Assembly: GCA_033675265.1 (NCBI GenBank)
Contig: JAUJYZ010001428.1
Span: forward strand, 41,001 to 105,000
Length of the DNA: 64,000 nt
Origin: Actinostola sp. cb2023
Lineage: Eukaryota > Cnidaria > Anthozoa > Actiniaria > Actinostolidae
Direction: 5' to 3'
Made by a program: the position numbers and the translations under genes. Positions 1 to 11,775 of this stretch are shown here, piece after piece (position 1 is the stretch's first letter; each line of letters opens with the position of its first letter). Below the pieces are notes generated by a model that saw nothing but the letters and a program-made list of their open reading frames with translations, had not been told where the DNA came from and did not search any database.

Positions 1-3000
1 ATAGTCAACAAGAGCAGTGGGTACAAATAAACAAGTTATATCAACAATTAATTAATCTCAAGGTGTTTTATTGTTTATTCGTTGCGTATGTAATGATAAT
101 AGTCAACAAGAGCAGTGGGTACAAATAAACAAGTTATATAAACAATTAATTAATCTCAAGGTGTTTTATTGTTTATTCGTTGCGTATGTAATGATAATAG
201 TCAACAAGAGCAGTGGGTACAAATAAACAAGTTATATCAACAATTAATTAATCTCAAGGTGTTTTATTGTTTATTCGTTGCGTATGTAATGATAATAGTC
301 AACAAGAGCAGTGGGTACAAATAAACAAGTTATATCAACAATTAATTAATCTCAAGGTGTTTTATTGTTTATTCGTTGCGTATGTAATGATAATAGTCAA
401 CAAGAGCAGTGGGTACAAATAAACAAGTTATATCAACAATGAATTAATCTCAAGGTGTTTTATTGTTTATTCGTTGCGTATGTAATGATAATAGTCAACA
501 AGAGCAGTGGGTACAAATAAACAAGTTATATAAACAATTAATTAATCTCAAGGTGTTTTATTGTTTATTCGTTGCGTATGTAATGATAATAGTCAACAAG
601 AGCAGTGGGTACAAATAAACAAGTTATATAAACAATTAATTAATCTCAAGGTGTTTTATTGTTTATTCGTAGCGTATGTAATGATAATAGTCAACAAGAG
701 CAGTGGGTACAAATAAACAAGTTATATAAACAATGAATTAATCTCAAGGTGTTTTATTGTTTATTCGTTGCGTATGTAATGATAATAGTCAACAAGAGCA
801 GTGGGTACAAATAAACAAGTTATATAAACAATTAATTAATCTCAAGGTGTTTTATTGTTTATTCGTTGCGTATGTAATGGTAATAGTCAACAAGAGCAGT
901 GTGTACAAATAAACAAGTTATATAAACAATTAATTAATCTCAAGGTGTTTTATTGTTTATTCGTTGCGTATGTAATGATAATAGTCAACAAGAGCAGTGG
1001 GTACAAATAAACAAGTTATATCAACAATTAATTAATCTCAAGGTGTTTTATTGTTTATTCGTTGCGTATGTAATGATAATAGTCAACAAGAGCAGTGGGT
1101 ACAAATAAACAAGTTATATCAACAATGAATTAATCTCAAGGTGTTTTATTGTTTATTCGTTGCGTATGTAATGATAATAGTCAACAAGAGCAGTGGGTAC
1201 AAATAAACAAGTTATATAAACAATTAATTAATCTCAAGGTGTTTTATTGTTTATTCGTTGCGTATGTAATGATAATAGTCAACAAGAGCAGTGGGTACAA
1301 ATAAACAAGTTTATATAAACAATTAATTAATCTCAAGGTGTTTTATTGTTTATTCGTTGCGTATGTAATGATAATAGTCAACAAGAGCAGTGGGTACAAA
1401 TAAACAAGTTATATAAACAATTAATTAATCTCAAGGTGTTTTATTGTTTATTCGTTGCGTATGTAATGATAATAGTCAACAAGAGCAGTGGGTACAAATA
1501 AACAAGTTATATCAACAATTAATTAATCTCAAGGTGTTTTATTGTTTATTCGTTGCGTATGTAATGATAATAGTCAACAAGAGCAGTGGGTACAAATAAA
1601 CAAAACAAGTTATATCAACAATTAATTAATCTCAAGGTGTTTTATTGTTTATTCGTTGCGTATGTAATGATAATAGTCAACAAGAGCAGTGGGTACAAAT
1701 AAACAAGTTATATAAACAATTAATTAATCTCAAGGTGTTTTATTGTTTATTCGTTGCGTATGTAATGATAATAGTCAACAAGAGCAGTGAGTACAAATAA
1801 ACAAGTTATATCAACAATTAATTAATCTCAAGGTGTTTTATTGTTTATTCGTAGCGTATGTAATGATAATAGTCAACAAGAGCAGTGGGTACAAATAAAC
1901 AAGTTATATCAACAATTAATTAATCTCAAGGTGTTTGTATTGTTTATTCGTTGCGTATGTAATGATAATAGTCAACAAGAGCAGTGGGTACAAATAAACA
2001 AGTTATATCAACAATTAATTCATCTCAAGGTGTTTTATTGTTTATTCGTTGCGTATGTAATGATAATAGTCAACAAGAGCAGTGGGTACAAATAAACAAG
2101 TTATATCAACAATTAATTCATCTCAAGGTGTTTTATTGTTTATTCGTTGCGTATGTAATGATAATAGTCAACAAGAGCAGTGGGTACAAATAAACAAGTT
2201 ATATAAACAATTAATTAATCTCAAGGTGTTTTATTGTTTATTCGTTGCGTATGTAATGATAATAGTCAACAAGAGCAGTGGGTACAAATAAACAAGTTAT
2301 AAAAACAATTAATTAATCTCAAGGTGTTTTATTGTTTATTCGTTGCGTATGTAATGATAATAGTCAACAAGAGCAGTGGGTACAAATAAACAAGTTATAT
2401 AAACAATTAATTAATCTCAAGGTGTTTTATTGTTTATTCGTTGCGTATGTAATGATAATAGTCAACAAGAGCAGTGGGTACAAATAAACAAGTTATATAA
2501 ACAATTAATTAATCTCAAGGTGTTTTATTGTTTATTCGTTGCGTATGTAATGATAATAGTCAACAAGAGCAGTGGGTACAAATAAACAAGTTATATAAAC
2601 AATTAATTAATCTCAAGGTGTTTTATTGTTTATTCGTTGCGTATGTAATGATAATAGTCAACAAGAGCAGTGGGTACAAATAAACAAGTTATATCAACAA
2701 TTAATTAATCTCAAGGTGTTTTATTGTTTATTCGTTGCGTATGTAATGATAATAGTCAACAAGAGCAGTGGGTACAAATAAACAAGTTATATCTACAATG
2801 AATTAATCTCAAGGTGTTTTATTGTTTATTCGTTGCGTATGTAATGATAATAGTCAACAAGAGCAGTGAGTACAAATAAACAAGTTATATCAACAATTAA
2901 TTAATCTCAAGGTGTTTTATTGTTTATTCGTTGCGTATGTAATGATAATAGTCAACAAGAGCAGTGGGTACAAATAAACAAGTTATATCTACAATTAATT

Positions 3001-5503
3001 AATCTCAAGGTGTTTTATTGTTTTTATTCGTTGCGTATGTAATGATAATAGTCAACAAGAGCAGTGGGTACAAATAAACAAGTTATATAAACAATGAATT
3101 AATCTCAAGGTGTTTTATTGTTTATTCGTTGCGTATGTAATGATAATAGTCAACAAGAGCAGTGAGTACAAATAAACAAGTTATATAAACAATGAATTAA
3201 TCTCAAGGTGTTTTATTGTTTATTCGTTGCGTATGTAATGATAATAGTCAACAAGAGCAGTGGGTACAAATAAACAAGTTATATCTACAATTAATTAATC
3301 TCAAGGTGTTTTATTTGTTTATTCGTTGCGTATGTAATGATAATAGTCAACAAGAGCAGTGGGTACAAATAAACAAGTTATATCAACAATTAATTAATCT
3401 CAAGGTGTTTTATTGTTTATTCGTTGCGTATGTAATGATAATAGTCAACAAGAGCAGTGGGTACAAATAAACAAGTTATATAAACAATTAATTAATCTCA
3501 AGGTGTTTTATTGTTTATTCGTTGCGTATGTAATGATAATAGTCAACAAGAGCAGTGGGTACAAATAAACAAGTTATATAAACAATTAATTAATCTCAAG
3601 GTGTTTTATTGTTTATTCGTTGCGTATGTAATGATAATAGTCAACAAGAGCAGTGGGTACAAATAAACAAGTTATATCAACAATTAATTCATCTCAAGGT
3701 GTTTTATTGTTTATTCGTTGCGTATGTAATGATAATAGTCAACAAGAGCAGTGGGTACAAATAAACAAGTTATATAAACAATTAATTCATCTCAAGGTGT
3801 TTTATTGTTTATTCGTTGCGTATGTAATGATAATAGTCAACAAGAGCAGTGGGTACAAATAAACAAGTTATATAAACAATTAATTAATCTCAAGGTGTTT
3901 TATTGTTTATTCGTTGCGTATGTAATGATAATAGTCAACAAGAGCAGTGGGTACAAATAAACAAGTTATATAAACAATTAATTAATCTCAAGGTGTTTTA
4001 TTGTTTATTCGTTGCGTATGTAATGATAATAGTCAACAAGAGCAGTGGGTACAAATAAACAAGTTATATCAACAATTAATTAATCTCAAGGTGTTTTATT
4101 GTTTATTCGTTGCGTATGTAATGATAATAGTCAACAAGAGCAGTGAGTACAAATAAACAAGTTATATCAACAATTAATTAATCTCAAGGTGTTTTATTGT
4201 TTATTCGTTGCGTATGTAATGATAATAGTCAACAAGAGCAGTGGGTACAAATAAACAAGTTATATAAACAATTAATTAATCTCAAGGTGTTTTATTGTTT
4301 ATTCGTTGCGTATGTAATGATAATAGTCAACAAGAGCAGTGAGTACAAATAAACAAGTTATATCAACAATGAATTAATCTCAAGGTGTTTTATTGTTTAT
4401 TCGTAGCGTATGTAATGATAATAGTCAACAAGAGCAGTGGGTACAAATAAACAAGTTATATCAACAATTAATTAATCTCAAGGTGTTTTATTGTTTATTC
4501 GTTGCGTATGTAATGATAATAGTCAACAAGAGCAGTGGGTACAAATAAACAAGTTATATCAACAATTAATTCATCTCAAGGGTGTTTTATTGTTTATTCG
4601 TTGCGTATGTAATGATAATAGTCAACAAGAGCAGTGGGTACAAATAAACAAGTTATATAAACAATTAATTCATCTCAAGGTGTTTTATTGTTTATTCGTT
4701 GCGTATGTAATGATAATAGTCAACAAGAGCAGTGGGTACAAATAAACAAGTTATATAAACAATTAATTAATCTCAAGGTGTTTTATTGTTTATTCGTTGC
4801 GTATGTAGTGATAATAGTCAACAAGAGCAGTGGGTACAAATAAACAAGTTATAAAACAATTAATTAATCTCAAGGTGTTTTATTGTTTATTCGTTGCGTA
4901 TGTAATGATAATAGTCAACAAGAGCAGTGGGTACAAATAAACAAGTTTATAAAAACAATTAATTAATCTCAAGGTGTTTTATTGTTTATTCGTTGCGTAT
5001 GTAATGATAATAGTCAACAAGAGCAGTGGGTACAAATAAACAAGTTATATAAACAATCAATTAATCTCAAGGTGTTTTATTGTTTATTCGTTGCGTATGT
5101 AATGATAATAGTCAACAAGAGCAGTGGGTACAAATAAACAAGTTATATCAACAACAATTAATTAATCTCAAGGTGTTTTATTGTTTATTCGTTGCGTATG
5201 TAATGATAATAGTCAACAAGAGCAGTGGGTACAAATAAACAAGTTATATAAACAATTAATTAATCTCAAGGTGTTTTATTGTTTATTCGTTGCGTATGTA
5301 ATGATAATAGTCAACAAGAGCAGTGGGTACAAATAAACAAGTTATATCAACAATTAATTAATCTCAAGGTGTTTTATTGTTTATTCGTTGCGTATGTAAT
5401 GATAATAGTCAACAAGAGCAGTGGGTACAAATAAACAAGTTATATCAACAATTAATCTCAAGGTGTTTTATTGTTTATTCGTTGCGTATGTAATGATAAT
5501 AGT
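1..5503. repeat. 98-bp satellite array, about 56 monomers
   Basis: Head-to-tail repeats with a monomer of 98 bp fill the first 5.5 kb; the left end is outside the window. Monomers are nearly identical and differ mainly at a few positions: tatatCaac versus tatatAaac, aatTaattaa versus aatGaattaa or aattaattCa, and GtgggtaC versus GtgAgtaC. Rare 1-3 base indels occur near 1310, 1600, 3020, 4580 and 5150. The right boundary is abrupt at about 5503, inside the motif aatgataatagtc. Short open frames read through two monomers but end in every third monomer or so, and the frames shift at indels, so I treat the array as non-coding. Each monomer has TTGTTTAT and ATAAACAA, which could pair. Confidence 0.97.
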
Positions 5504-5786
5504 CTAAAACTACTGCTAGCCTCGCGCGCGCGTACAGGGAACCTGGGATCGAGGAAGTCAAATTGACCCTAAAATTCTCTAAAAATAAAAGTATTCAGGT
5601 TAAGATGGGAACCAGTTCTCTCGCTTCCCGATTTTGGAACGCCTGACTGATAAAAGTGGTTAACATACTTTGATAAGCAAAACTAATACTATTAAAATAC
5701 TATTCTTATTTGAAACTATAATTCTATTCTCTATTGAAAACTATGATAAATTTAAATTGTTCTTTGTTTTTAAAACTACTGTAAGG

Positions 5787-5890
5787 AAGCCATCTTGAAA
5801 GGTAACCTGCCTTACGTGAAAACGAGGCTGCTACGCAGTTTAAGCCTCGTGTTCATTCGGCAAGGGCTTGGTTACCTTTCAAAATGGCTG
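5787..5890. mobile_element. Short palindromic MITE-like element
   Basis: The arms agccatcttgaaaggtaacc and ggttacctttcaaaatggct are near-perfect reverse complements around a short centre that also contains cgaggct/agcctcg. This is the size and form of a solo miniature inverted-repeat element. No target-site duplication is obvious. Confidence 0.6.
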
Positions 5891-7060
5891 CTCAGTTATA
5901 TACTTTGGAGCAGAAAACCGCTAATCTTATTCTATAAATTATATTAATGCAACTTGGTCGCGTGTTTTCGTGCATTTAACTTCGTGTCGAAAAATTTACA
6001 AATCGCATTTGCAGACATAAAAAAGTAACACTTTTTGTCTGTTGGGAGAATGGATTCGAGCGTTTTGATTGGCCGAATTAGTTACAAGTTTTTCGAGATG
6101 TTTGCCCCTCGATGAAAGACTAGTGGAAATATCACTTGAATGGACTCAACGTTTTTTCTCCAGCACATTGGATAGACTAGACAGCTAAGAACTGCCATCT
6201 CAATGGTTTTAACACTCGTACCCAGTCTTCCGAACTTTCAGTAACAATTTTTTGTATTTCTATTATAAAGGTAACTTAAATTATGTTGAAAATATCCGTT
6301 CCGATTGCTATACATGTTTCTTCATTTTAAAATTGTAGTGGTGCATTCATGTACATGCACAAGATGGCGGATCAGCATAGTTACCACAATCCTTTGCGCG
6401 CATAAACCAAAACTTAAAATAGAGATTTTTTTTTAACGTACACATTTGCAATTGTGAAGCTGTTACCTGCTTTATTTGTGTGAACGTGTCAGATTGTTTG
6501 TAGATGCGAGTAGTACTGATTACGGTTCGCAAAGGGTTTCTGGGTAAATATATGCAGCCGCCATCTTTTTTTTGTAGAGTGGATCTTTCCTTTGGTACCG
6601 CGAAAATATGGCGGATTAAAAAAATTATTTAAAAAAATTGAATTAATTGAAAATCGCAAGAATCTGTCCAATTAAGTTTCGTGGATTGAAGTCTAGTGGC
6701 ACACATGCAAAGGTAATTATATTCCATTGAATTGAGTATTAAGAATGATTTTCCAAATTTGCAAGAATTGTCTACTTAAAAATGTGCAATATTTACAAAT
6801 CCTTTTAGTAAAAATACCCGAATCAAATTCGTAAGTGTATGTGGTCGATTGGAAAGAGTCGATCAGATGTTCTAGGCTGATGCAGGTTGTAAAAAAAGTA
6901 ACAGTATTCACACTGCCAATCGAAAAAAAACCTGTCAATCGCGTTCTCAGATCGATGCCTTTACCCATCGACAACATGTGTTTTCAATTAGCTTTCTATA
7001 GTATAGTGCGGTACCTTTTGCTTGCGAGATCCAGATATGTGAAATGGTCTTGGGTGATAT

Positions 7061-7146
7061 TAGCCACCTATAGCAGACGCGTGCCCGGGCTTCCGTTGTA
7101 GTAAAACGGAAGCCTGGACACTCATCTGCTTTAGGAGGCTAGGGTG
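7061..7146. repeat. Imperfect hairpin with roughly 40-bp arms
   Basis: The left arm (tagccacctatagcagacg, then gggcttccgtt) is matched by a right arm (aacggaagcc, then catctgctttaggaggcta). It looks like a small palindromic insertion or the end of a decayed element. Confidence 0.5.
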
Positions 7147-7996
7147 ATATAGAAATTTACTGGAAAAAGTGCGCGTTCTTCAATGAACCGAAATTCGTTG
7201 GAAATTCTTTGGAAATGTCCAAAATTTCCAAACAATTTCCAGCGAATTTCCAAGGTTTGAAGGGCGTGCGATGTTTCTAGTGATTGTCCAGATAAAAATG
7301 TTTGCAATGTCCTTGAATAATGAGTGCAATACTGCTTACTGAGTCAATGTATTCCCAAAACTCTTCTTTGACATCGAGAGTGTTTTATAACATGTATATC
7401 AATCGTCAGTACTCGAATCCAGAGTCTTTCTTCCAGTCCTGTAGCATGTGTATTTTAATTGTCCAGAGGTGACATCTTCAGAAAGTGTCCTTTGGATAAA
7501 GTGTCGTCAAATGATGATCTTGTGTGCTTGATAAGCTATCCTCGCCACGTGTTCAAATTGAGACGACTTTCAATGAATGAATACTTTAGTGCTGAATGCT
7601 TCAGTGCCAGTCAAGTGTTTGCACATGTCCTTGGACAATTTGCAGTTTGAGTTTTGTTGCACGAGATAGAAAATGACGATGACATATCTCAGTGCAGGAG
7701 GTGCCATAGTGTTGTCTTCCTCTCTCTGTCTATCAAGAAGATAGGAAATGTTCTTGAAGATAACAAGAGCGTACAGTTTTTAGCTATATATGCAACCATA
7801 CATCTATATTTGAACCAAAGCACTGAATTGCGTTGAGGAAATGTTAGGCGGTGAGATCCTCTCGATGGCACTGGAAAAACGCGCGCTCTTCATGAAATCT
7901 TGAAAATCCATTGGAATTAAATCCAATGTTTTGGACATTTTCAAAGAATCTCCAAGGTTTGATGAGCATGCGTGTTTTTTTTTCAATGAGGATGAT

Positions 7997-10318
7997 TTAT
8001 GCTGAGTGAATTATCGAGTAGTATGTAAGTCCAGATGTTTGTCCAAGGCGTGCAAATAAGGGAAATTCCTTTCCACAATGAACACATACGAAGTTATCCT
8101 GTCTCATATGAATTCGCATGTGTCTTGTCACAGTGGCACTCTGTGCGAAGCGTCTTCCGCAGTACTTGCAAGTGTAAGGCTTTTCTTTGGTATGCGACAG
8201 CTCGTGCTTGTTGCGTGTTGAAGACTGTGCGAAAGTCCTCTTGCAAAATTTACAGTTGAAGGGCTTTTGGCCGGTGTGAGTACGAATGTGATTGGCCAAA
8301 GTTGTTGTCTGGGCAAATCGCTTTTTGCAGAAGTCGCACTCGAACGGTCGGTCGCCAGTGTGGGTTCTTAGATGAGCTGTCAAGACCCCGGACTGTGCAA
8401 AGCGTTTTCCACAGAAGCGACATCTGAAGGGTTTCTGACCGGTGTGAGTCCGCACATGGTTGTTCAAGCTTGACAGATGAGTGAACACTCGCCCACAGTG
8501 GACACAAACGTGGCATTTTGTGCTTGAATTCCCGGTGTATGACTCTTGGAGGATTTCTTGGTAAACAGCTTCCCAATTTTTTTCGTCAAGACTCTCGTCA
8601 ACAGATTCCGCTAGGCTTTCAGGGGAAAATGAAGGAATGTCCGTGTTCATTCGTTCATAGTCAATCATGCTATCTAAAGGAAGATCTGCATTCTGAAGAG
8701 ATTGGGCTTCGCGTGTATTGAAGGATGAAATGGGTCTACTGTGCACAGCCTCTCTGTTCTTGTTCTTCTCCTCGTTACGTGTTACCAACTTTGTGTCATC
8801 GTTGTTTTTAGTTTCGATTATTTTGGCAACTCTTTCTTCTTCTTGTGGTTGCGTTGCTATGTCGCTGATGGAGAGGCTTGCATGAACTCGAGAGAATTCT
8901 GTAAGTTTGGTCTTGTCTTTTCTTGCAAGGGAAGTTTTGGTGTTTTCGTCGTTACAGTTAATCCCCCACTTTGGGGTCTTTTTGTAATACTTTGAGTGAT
9001 AGATCTCATAATAATCTATGTCGATCTTACCCTCTTGCTTAGATATTCCCAGCTTTGGAGTACTTTGCTCCTGTGTTTTTATCGGCGGGGAGACCTGTGG
9101 CGACTTGTACTTTTCCTGGACATCCGTACCATTTGGAGTTATGGTCTCAGTTTGCTGGGCGTGGTGGGCTTCCAAAGTTGGCGACCTGTTCATGGAAACT
9201 GTTGGAACAGGTAAAACTCGAATTTGTTGGTCTTGCGCATAACAATAGACATTGTGCTCATTGGCTGGAATACAGCGTTCTTGAGTCACTTCTTCCGTGG
9301 CTATTTGGTGGCAAACCAAGCAGTTTCCATCAAAACTGTTGTACGATTTTGACTTAGCATAGCTTTGGTTGTATTTTAGTTTGCAGTCCCTCTCACCTTT
9401 GGGCGTGTCCTTAGTTGAGTCATTATCAGGGAATCTGTCGGATTCGTTAGCACTAATTTGAGGAGATTTGGGATCAGCTTTATCTCTAGCAAGACTAAAG
9501 CACTTGATAATGATTGGGGTTGCCTCTTTTTGGCTGGAATCTTGATTTGTAATATATCTTGAACTAAAGTCGGGATATTGCAAAGGATCACGGTCAGCAT
9601 ATTCGTGTTTAATGATACCATGGACCCGTTCCAACGGGATCTTCACGGGATAACACGGGATATGATATGGTTCCTCTTGATTGATTGGCGTGCTTTGACC
9701 ATGAGAAGCTCTAGTAACACTTTCTCTATAACCTGTACTGTAAGAACAGCACGTACCGTTCCCATAGTAACACTCCAAACATCCACTTACGTACGCGTCA
9801 TCGCGTGGAATGCTCACTTGACGACCCACGTGACTACGGTTGTGGGAAAGTTCGTTCAGCATCTCCGAGTAAGCATAACTTCTTCCATCTATAACTCCAT
9901 TGATTGTTGGCCACTGCTCTTCGTTACGAGTGACAGCAGTTTTCTTTGTATCGAATTTTCTTCGTTTGACGAAAGTCAGGGGAGGCATCTCACGCTCGCC
10001 ATGCAACGCCTGGTTCTTCCTTGGTTTCGCATCGTGTTCAGGAACGTTTTGAATGTACAGCGGCCAGTATTTTCTGGGACGACCTCTTTTACGATGGACG
10101 TAGTTGTTGTGCGCTGGATCTTCCCGAACATGTCCGTTGGGAAATGCCCCGATGTAAGGTGACTTTTCCTGGCTGTGACTCTTGGGTTTAGATATGATGC
10201 TTAAACTATCTAAACTTGGGTAGATGGAACTGCAGATGCTACTTCGTGATTTATGGTCCATGGAAGAGCACGGGTCGGCTGAACTCTGTCTTTCGAATGT
10301 GTTGCTCTCCGTGTCCAT
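7997..10318 (-). CDS. C2H2 zinc-finger protein with AT-hook, last finger frameshifted
   Basis: This is a probable sequence-specific nuclear DNA-binding protein. One long exon encodes about 773 residues from the ATG at 10318. Near residue 77 there is an AT-hook core (KRGRPRKY), followed by a long low-complexity, Ser/Thr/Asn-rich middle. The C-terminal 169 residues hold five canonical C2H2 fingers of 28 residues each, joined by TGQKPF/TGDRPF-type linkers. A sixth finger begins (CVHCGKEFPLFARL) but has no correctly spaced histidines: the frame shifts at about 8043-8044 and ends with an unrelated tail. I chose the ATG at 10318 because a good 3' splice site (tgtgtttgcag, exon from 10380) lies upstream. 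The longer open frame to 10399 would begin inside that intron, so a 5' non-coding or short coding exon probably lies further right. I do not recognise an orthologue; the family is very large. Confidence 0.85.
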   Translation of the reverse strand: MDTESNTFERQSSADPCSSMDHKSRSSICSSIYPSLDSLSIISKPKSHSQEKSPYIGAFPNGHVREDPAHNNYVHRKRGRPRKYWPLYIQNVPEHDAKPRKNQALHGEREMPPLTFVKRRKFDTKKTAVTRNEEQWPTINGVIDGRSYAYSEMLNELSHNRSHVGRQVSIPRDDAYVSGCLECYYGNGTCCSYSTGYRESVTRASHGQSTPINQEEPYHIPCYPVKIPLERVHGIIKHEYADRDPLQYPDFSSRYITNQDSSQKEATPIIIKCFSLARDKADPKSPQISANESDRFPDNDSTKDTPKGERDCKLKYNQSYAKSKSYNSFDGNCLVCHQIATEEVTQERCIPANEHNVYCYAQDQQIRVLPVPTVSMNRSPTLEAHHAQQTETITPNGTDVQEKYKSPQVSPPIKTQEQSTPKLGISKQEGKIDIDYYEIYHSKYYKKTPKWGINCNDENTKTSLARKDKTKLTEFSRVHASLSISDIATQPQEEERVAKIIETKNNDDTKLVTRNEEKNKNREAVHSRPISSFNTREAQSLQNADLPLDSMIDYERMNTDIPSFSPESLAESVDESLDEKNWEAVYQEILQESYTGNSSTKCHVCVHCGRVFTHLSSLNNHVRTHTGQKPFRCRFCGKRFAQSGVLTAHLRTHTGDRPFECDFCKKRFAQTTTLANHIRTHTGQKPFNCKFCKRTFAQSSTRNKHELSHTKEKPYTCKYCGRRFAQSATVTRHMRIHMRQDNFVCVHCGKEFPLFARLGQTSGLTYYSIIHSA

Positions 10319-10399
10319 TATCAAGTGAAGACGTGTCTGGTGGGGTGTTTGAATGCATAGACGACGAGCTGCGTTTCCACCTGCAAACACAAAAGTCAT

Positions 10400-11340
10400 T
10401 GTTGATCAGTCACGTGTCCCACGTTCTTTGTGAACCTTGAGATTTGATTGGCTCTCAAAAAGTGCGACTCAATGTGATTGGATCAAATGTTCATGAATTA
10501 TTTATGAGATGTGAAATGAAGTAAGAGTGGAACGTGTTGTGTTTTTTTTTTTGTGTGGAAAATTCTTGCGAAAGATGAAGTGGCACTGGGCCTAATTTCA
10601 TGAATTATTTATGAGATCATGAGTAGTGAAATATATTTCGTAACAGTGATCTTGAAAAGCATTATTGACGTGCAGCGTGATTGTTTTAATAGTGTCCCGG
10701 TTCTGCGCTCCCCATGCTGTATGCACGTACGTTGAACATCTGCGAACCGCCGCCGAAATCCCTACCCTAGCTTTCGTCTAATTCATGAAAATTACTTCCA
10801 AGTGATTTTTTTTTTCGGTAAGAAATTTGGAATCTTATTCTATATTTGGGATGCTAATCCATATATGGAATGTTGGTCCATATTTGGTATGTGACCATTG
10901 TTTCCTTATACTCGTTTCCAGTTTCTTCAATATTTACAACAAATGATTGTAGTAATATGAAAGGAACGTTATTTGGTGCACACATAACAAATGTGTAGAC
11001 AAAAATTCTAAATCGCGTTTTGTTCATGGCAAGCATTCAATAACTGTTGTCTTTCTTTTCTTTTTCTGCTTTTCCTTCTTTTTTCCCCTTTTTCCCTTAG
11101 TTTTTCTTTTTCTCTTTTTTCTTTTTTCTCTTTTTTCTTCTTTTTTTTTGTTGCTTTTTTTTTCATTATTTTCTTTTTTCCCTCTTACTTCTTTTTCCCA
11201 TCCCCTTTAATTCTGTCAATATGAAGCTGGTATCAGACATATAAAAACACTGCAGTTTACAGCGGCCGGTGTTTCTCGGCTCAAGAACTTGAAAACCTCT
11301 TTTCGGAAATAGGTTAAATGAAGAATAACCAATACGACTT
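10400..11340. other. Region upstream of the zinc-finger gene; pyrimidine-rich tract
   Basis: This is the presumed intron or promoter side of the zinc-finger gene. The motif catgaattatttatgagat is present twice (about 10493 and 10599). From about 11040 to 11215 the plus strand is almost pure T/C. I see no coding sequence. Confidence 0.5.
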
Positions 11341-11370
11341 AGAATTATTCGGATTTAATTTTGCACAATA

Positions 11371-11399
11371 TTTCGACTAGCCATACTAGTCTTCATCAG
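11371..11399 (-). other. Hammerhead-ribozyme-like core in the PLE 3' region
   Basis: On the minus strand CTGATGA is followed by A, then a perfect 6-bp stem GACTAG / CTAGTC with loop TATGG, then GAAA. This matches the conserved hammerhead core (CUGAUGA, stem II, GAAA) except for one extra A before stem II. I could not identify a convincing stem III with the UH cleavage site, so activity is doubtful. Penelope-like elements of several animals are known to carry minimal hammerheads. Confidence 0.4.
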
Positions 11400-11504
11400 G
11401 TGCATGTGAGATTTTACAAGTGACTTGACTAAATATAATGGTAAAAAGGAAATGACGTTATAATACATGATATGATAGCGAGAGATAAATAATGGTGTAA
11501 CTGA

Positions 11505-11753
11505 TTAGTAAGTTTCATCGCGTTTATTAAGGCCATTAGGTTCAAGAGTGTTAGCACGTGTTATGAGGTAAGCTTCTTTGGCTTTGCGAATAGCATCACG
11601 AGAAGAGAAAATTTGTTCTAAAGGAATTAAAAGGATATTAGATGCAGAGTGGTCAGGGTTAGATAGAAAATGTTCAGATGCAGTAGTAGGTTTAGATTTA
11701 CTAGAAGGTTTGTCAACTGTCCTACGATGTTCTTTTCGGAGCCGCAAACTCAC
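11505..11753 (-). pseudogene. GIY-YIG endonuclease C-terminus of a Penelope-like element
   Basis: The 82-residue frame reads SEHFLSNPDHSASNILLIPL, then EQIFSSRDAIRKAKEAYLIT, then a stretch ending LEPNGLN. This is the usual tail of the GIY-YIG nuclease fused to Penelope reverse transcriptases: an EHF..P.HS motif, an R..RE.YLI helix with the catalytic-type Glu, and a terminal TL.P.GLN. The family acts as the endonuclease in target-primed reverse transcription. The N-terminal GIY and YIG strands and the whole reverse transcriptase are missing, so it is a fragment. The identification rests on motif pattern only. Confidence 0.7.
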
Positions 11754-11775
11754 CCCGCGCGATATCTCCTGAAAA

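Larger units (their letters stand above)
5504..7996. other. Intergenic sequence between the satellite and the zinc-finger gene
   Basis: I see no gene here; the open frames are short and unlike known proteins. There are several AAGATGGCGG-type motifs (about 6361, 6548 and 6605) and two short palindromes listed separately. Stretches near 7150-7290 and 7860-7985 look like diverged copies of each other (both have actggaaaaa, a run of ggaaatt/ttcc words, then ccaaggtttga). This would fit an old local duplication downstream of the zinc-finger gene. Confidence 0.6.
11341..11775 (-). mobile_element. 3' part of a Penelope-like retroelement (PLE)
   Basis: The piece contains the C-terminal end of a GIY-YIG endonuclease domain (listed separately), its short 3' region, and a motif typical of PLE termini (CTGATGA, a stem, then CGAAA on the minus strand at 11371-11399). 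The reverse transcriptase domain is not present; homology stops abruptly near 11760. It is a truncated, probably dead copy. Confidence 0.65.

Noticed and set aside
1841..4745. Repeated 69-84 codon frames in the satellite (FIRCVCNDNSQQEQWVQINK)
   Set aside because: They arise from monomer periodicity (98 is not a multiple of 3) and stop after two monomers; indels shift them freely. There is no splice or promoter evidence.
9578..10162. 194-codon plus-strand frame opposite the zinc-finger gene
   Set aside because: Antisense shadow of a real coding exon, with no recognisable motifs.
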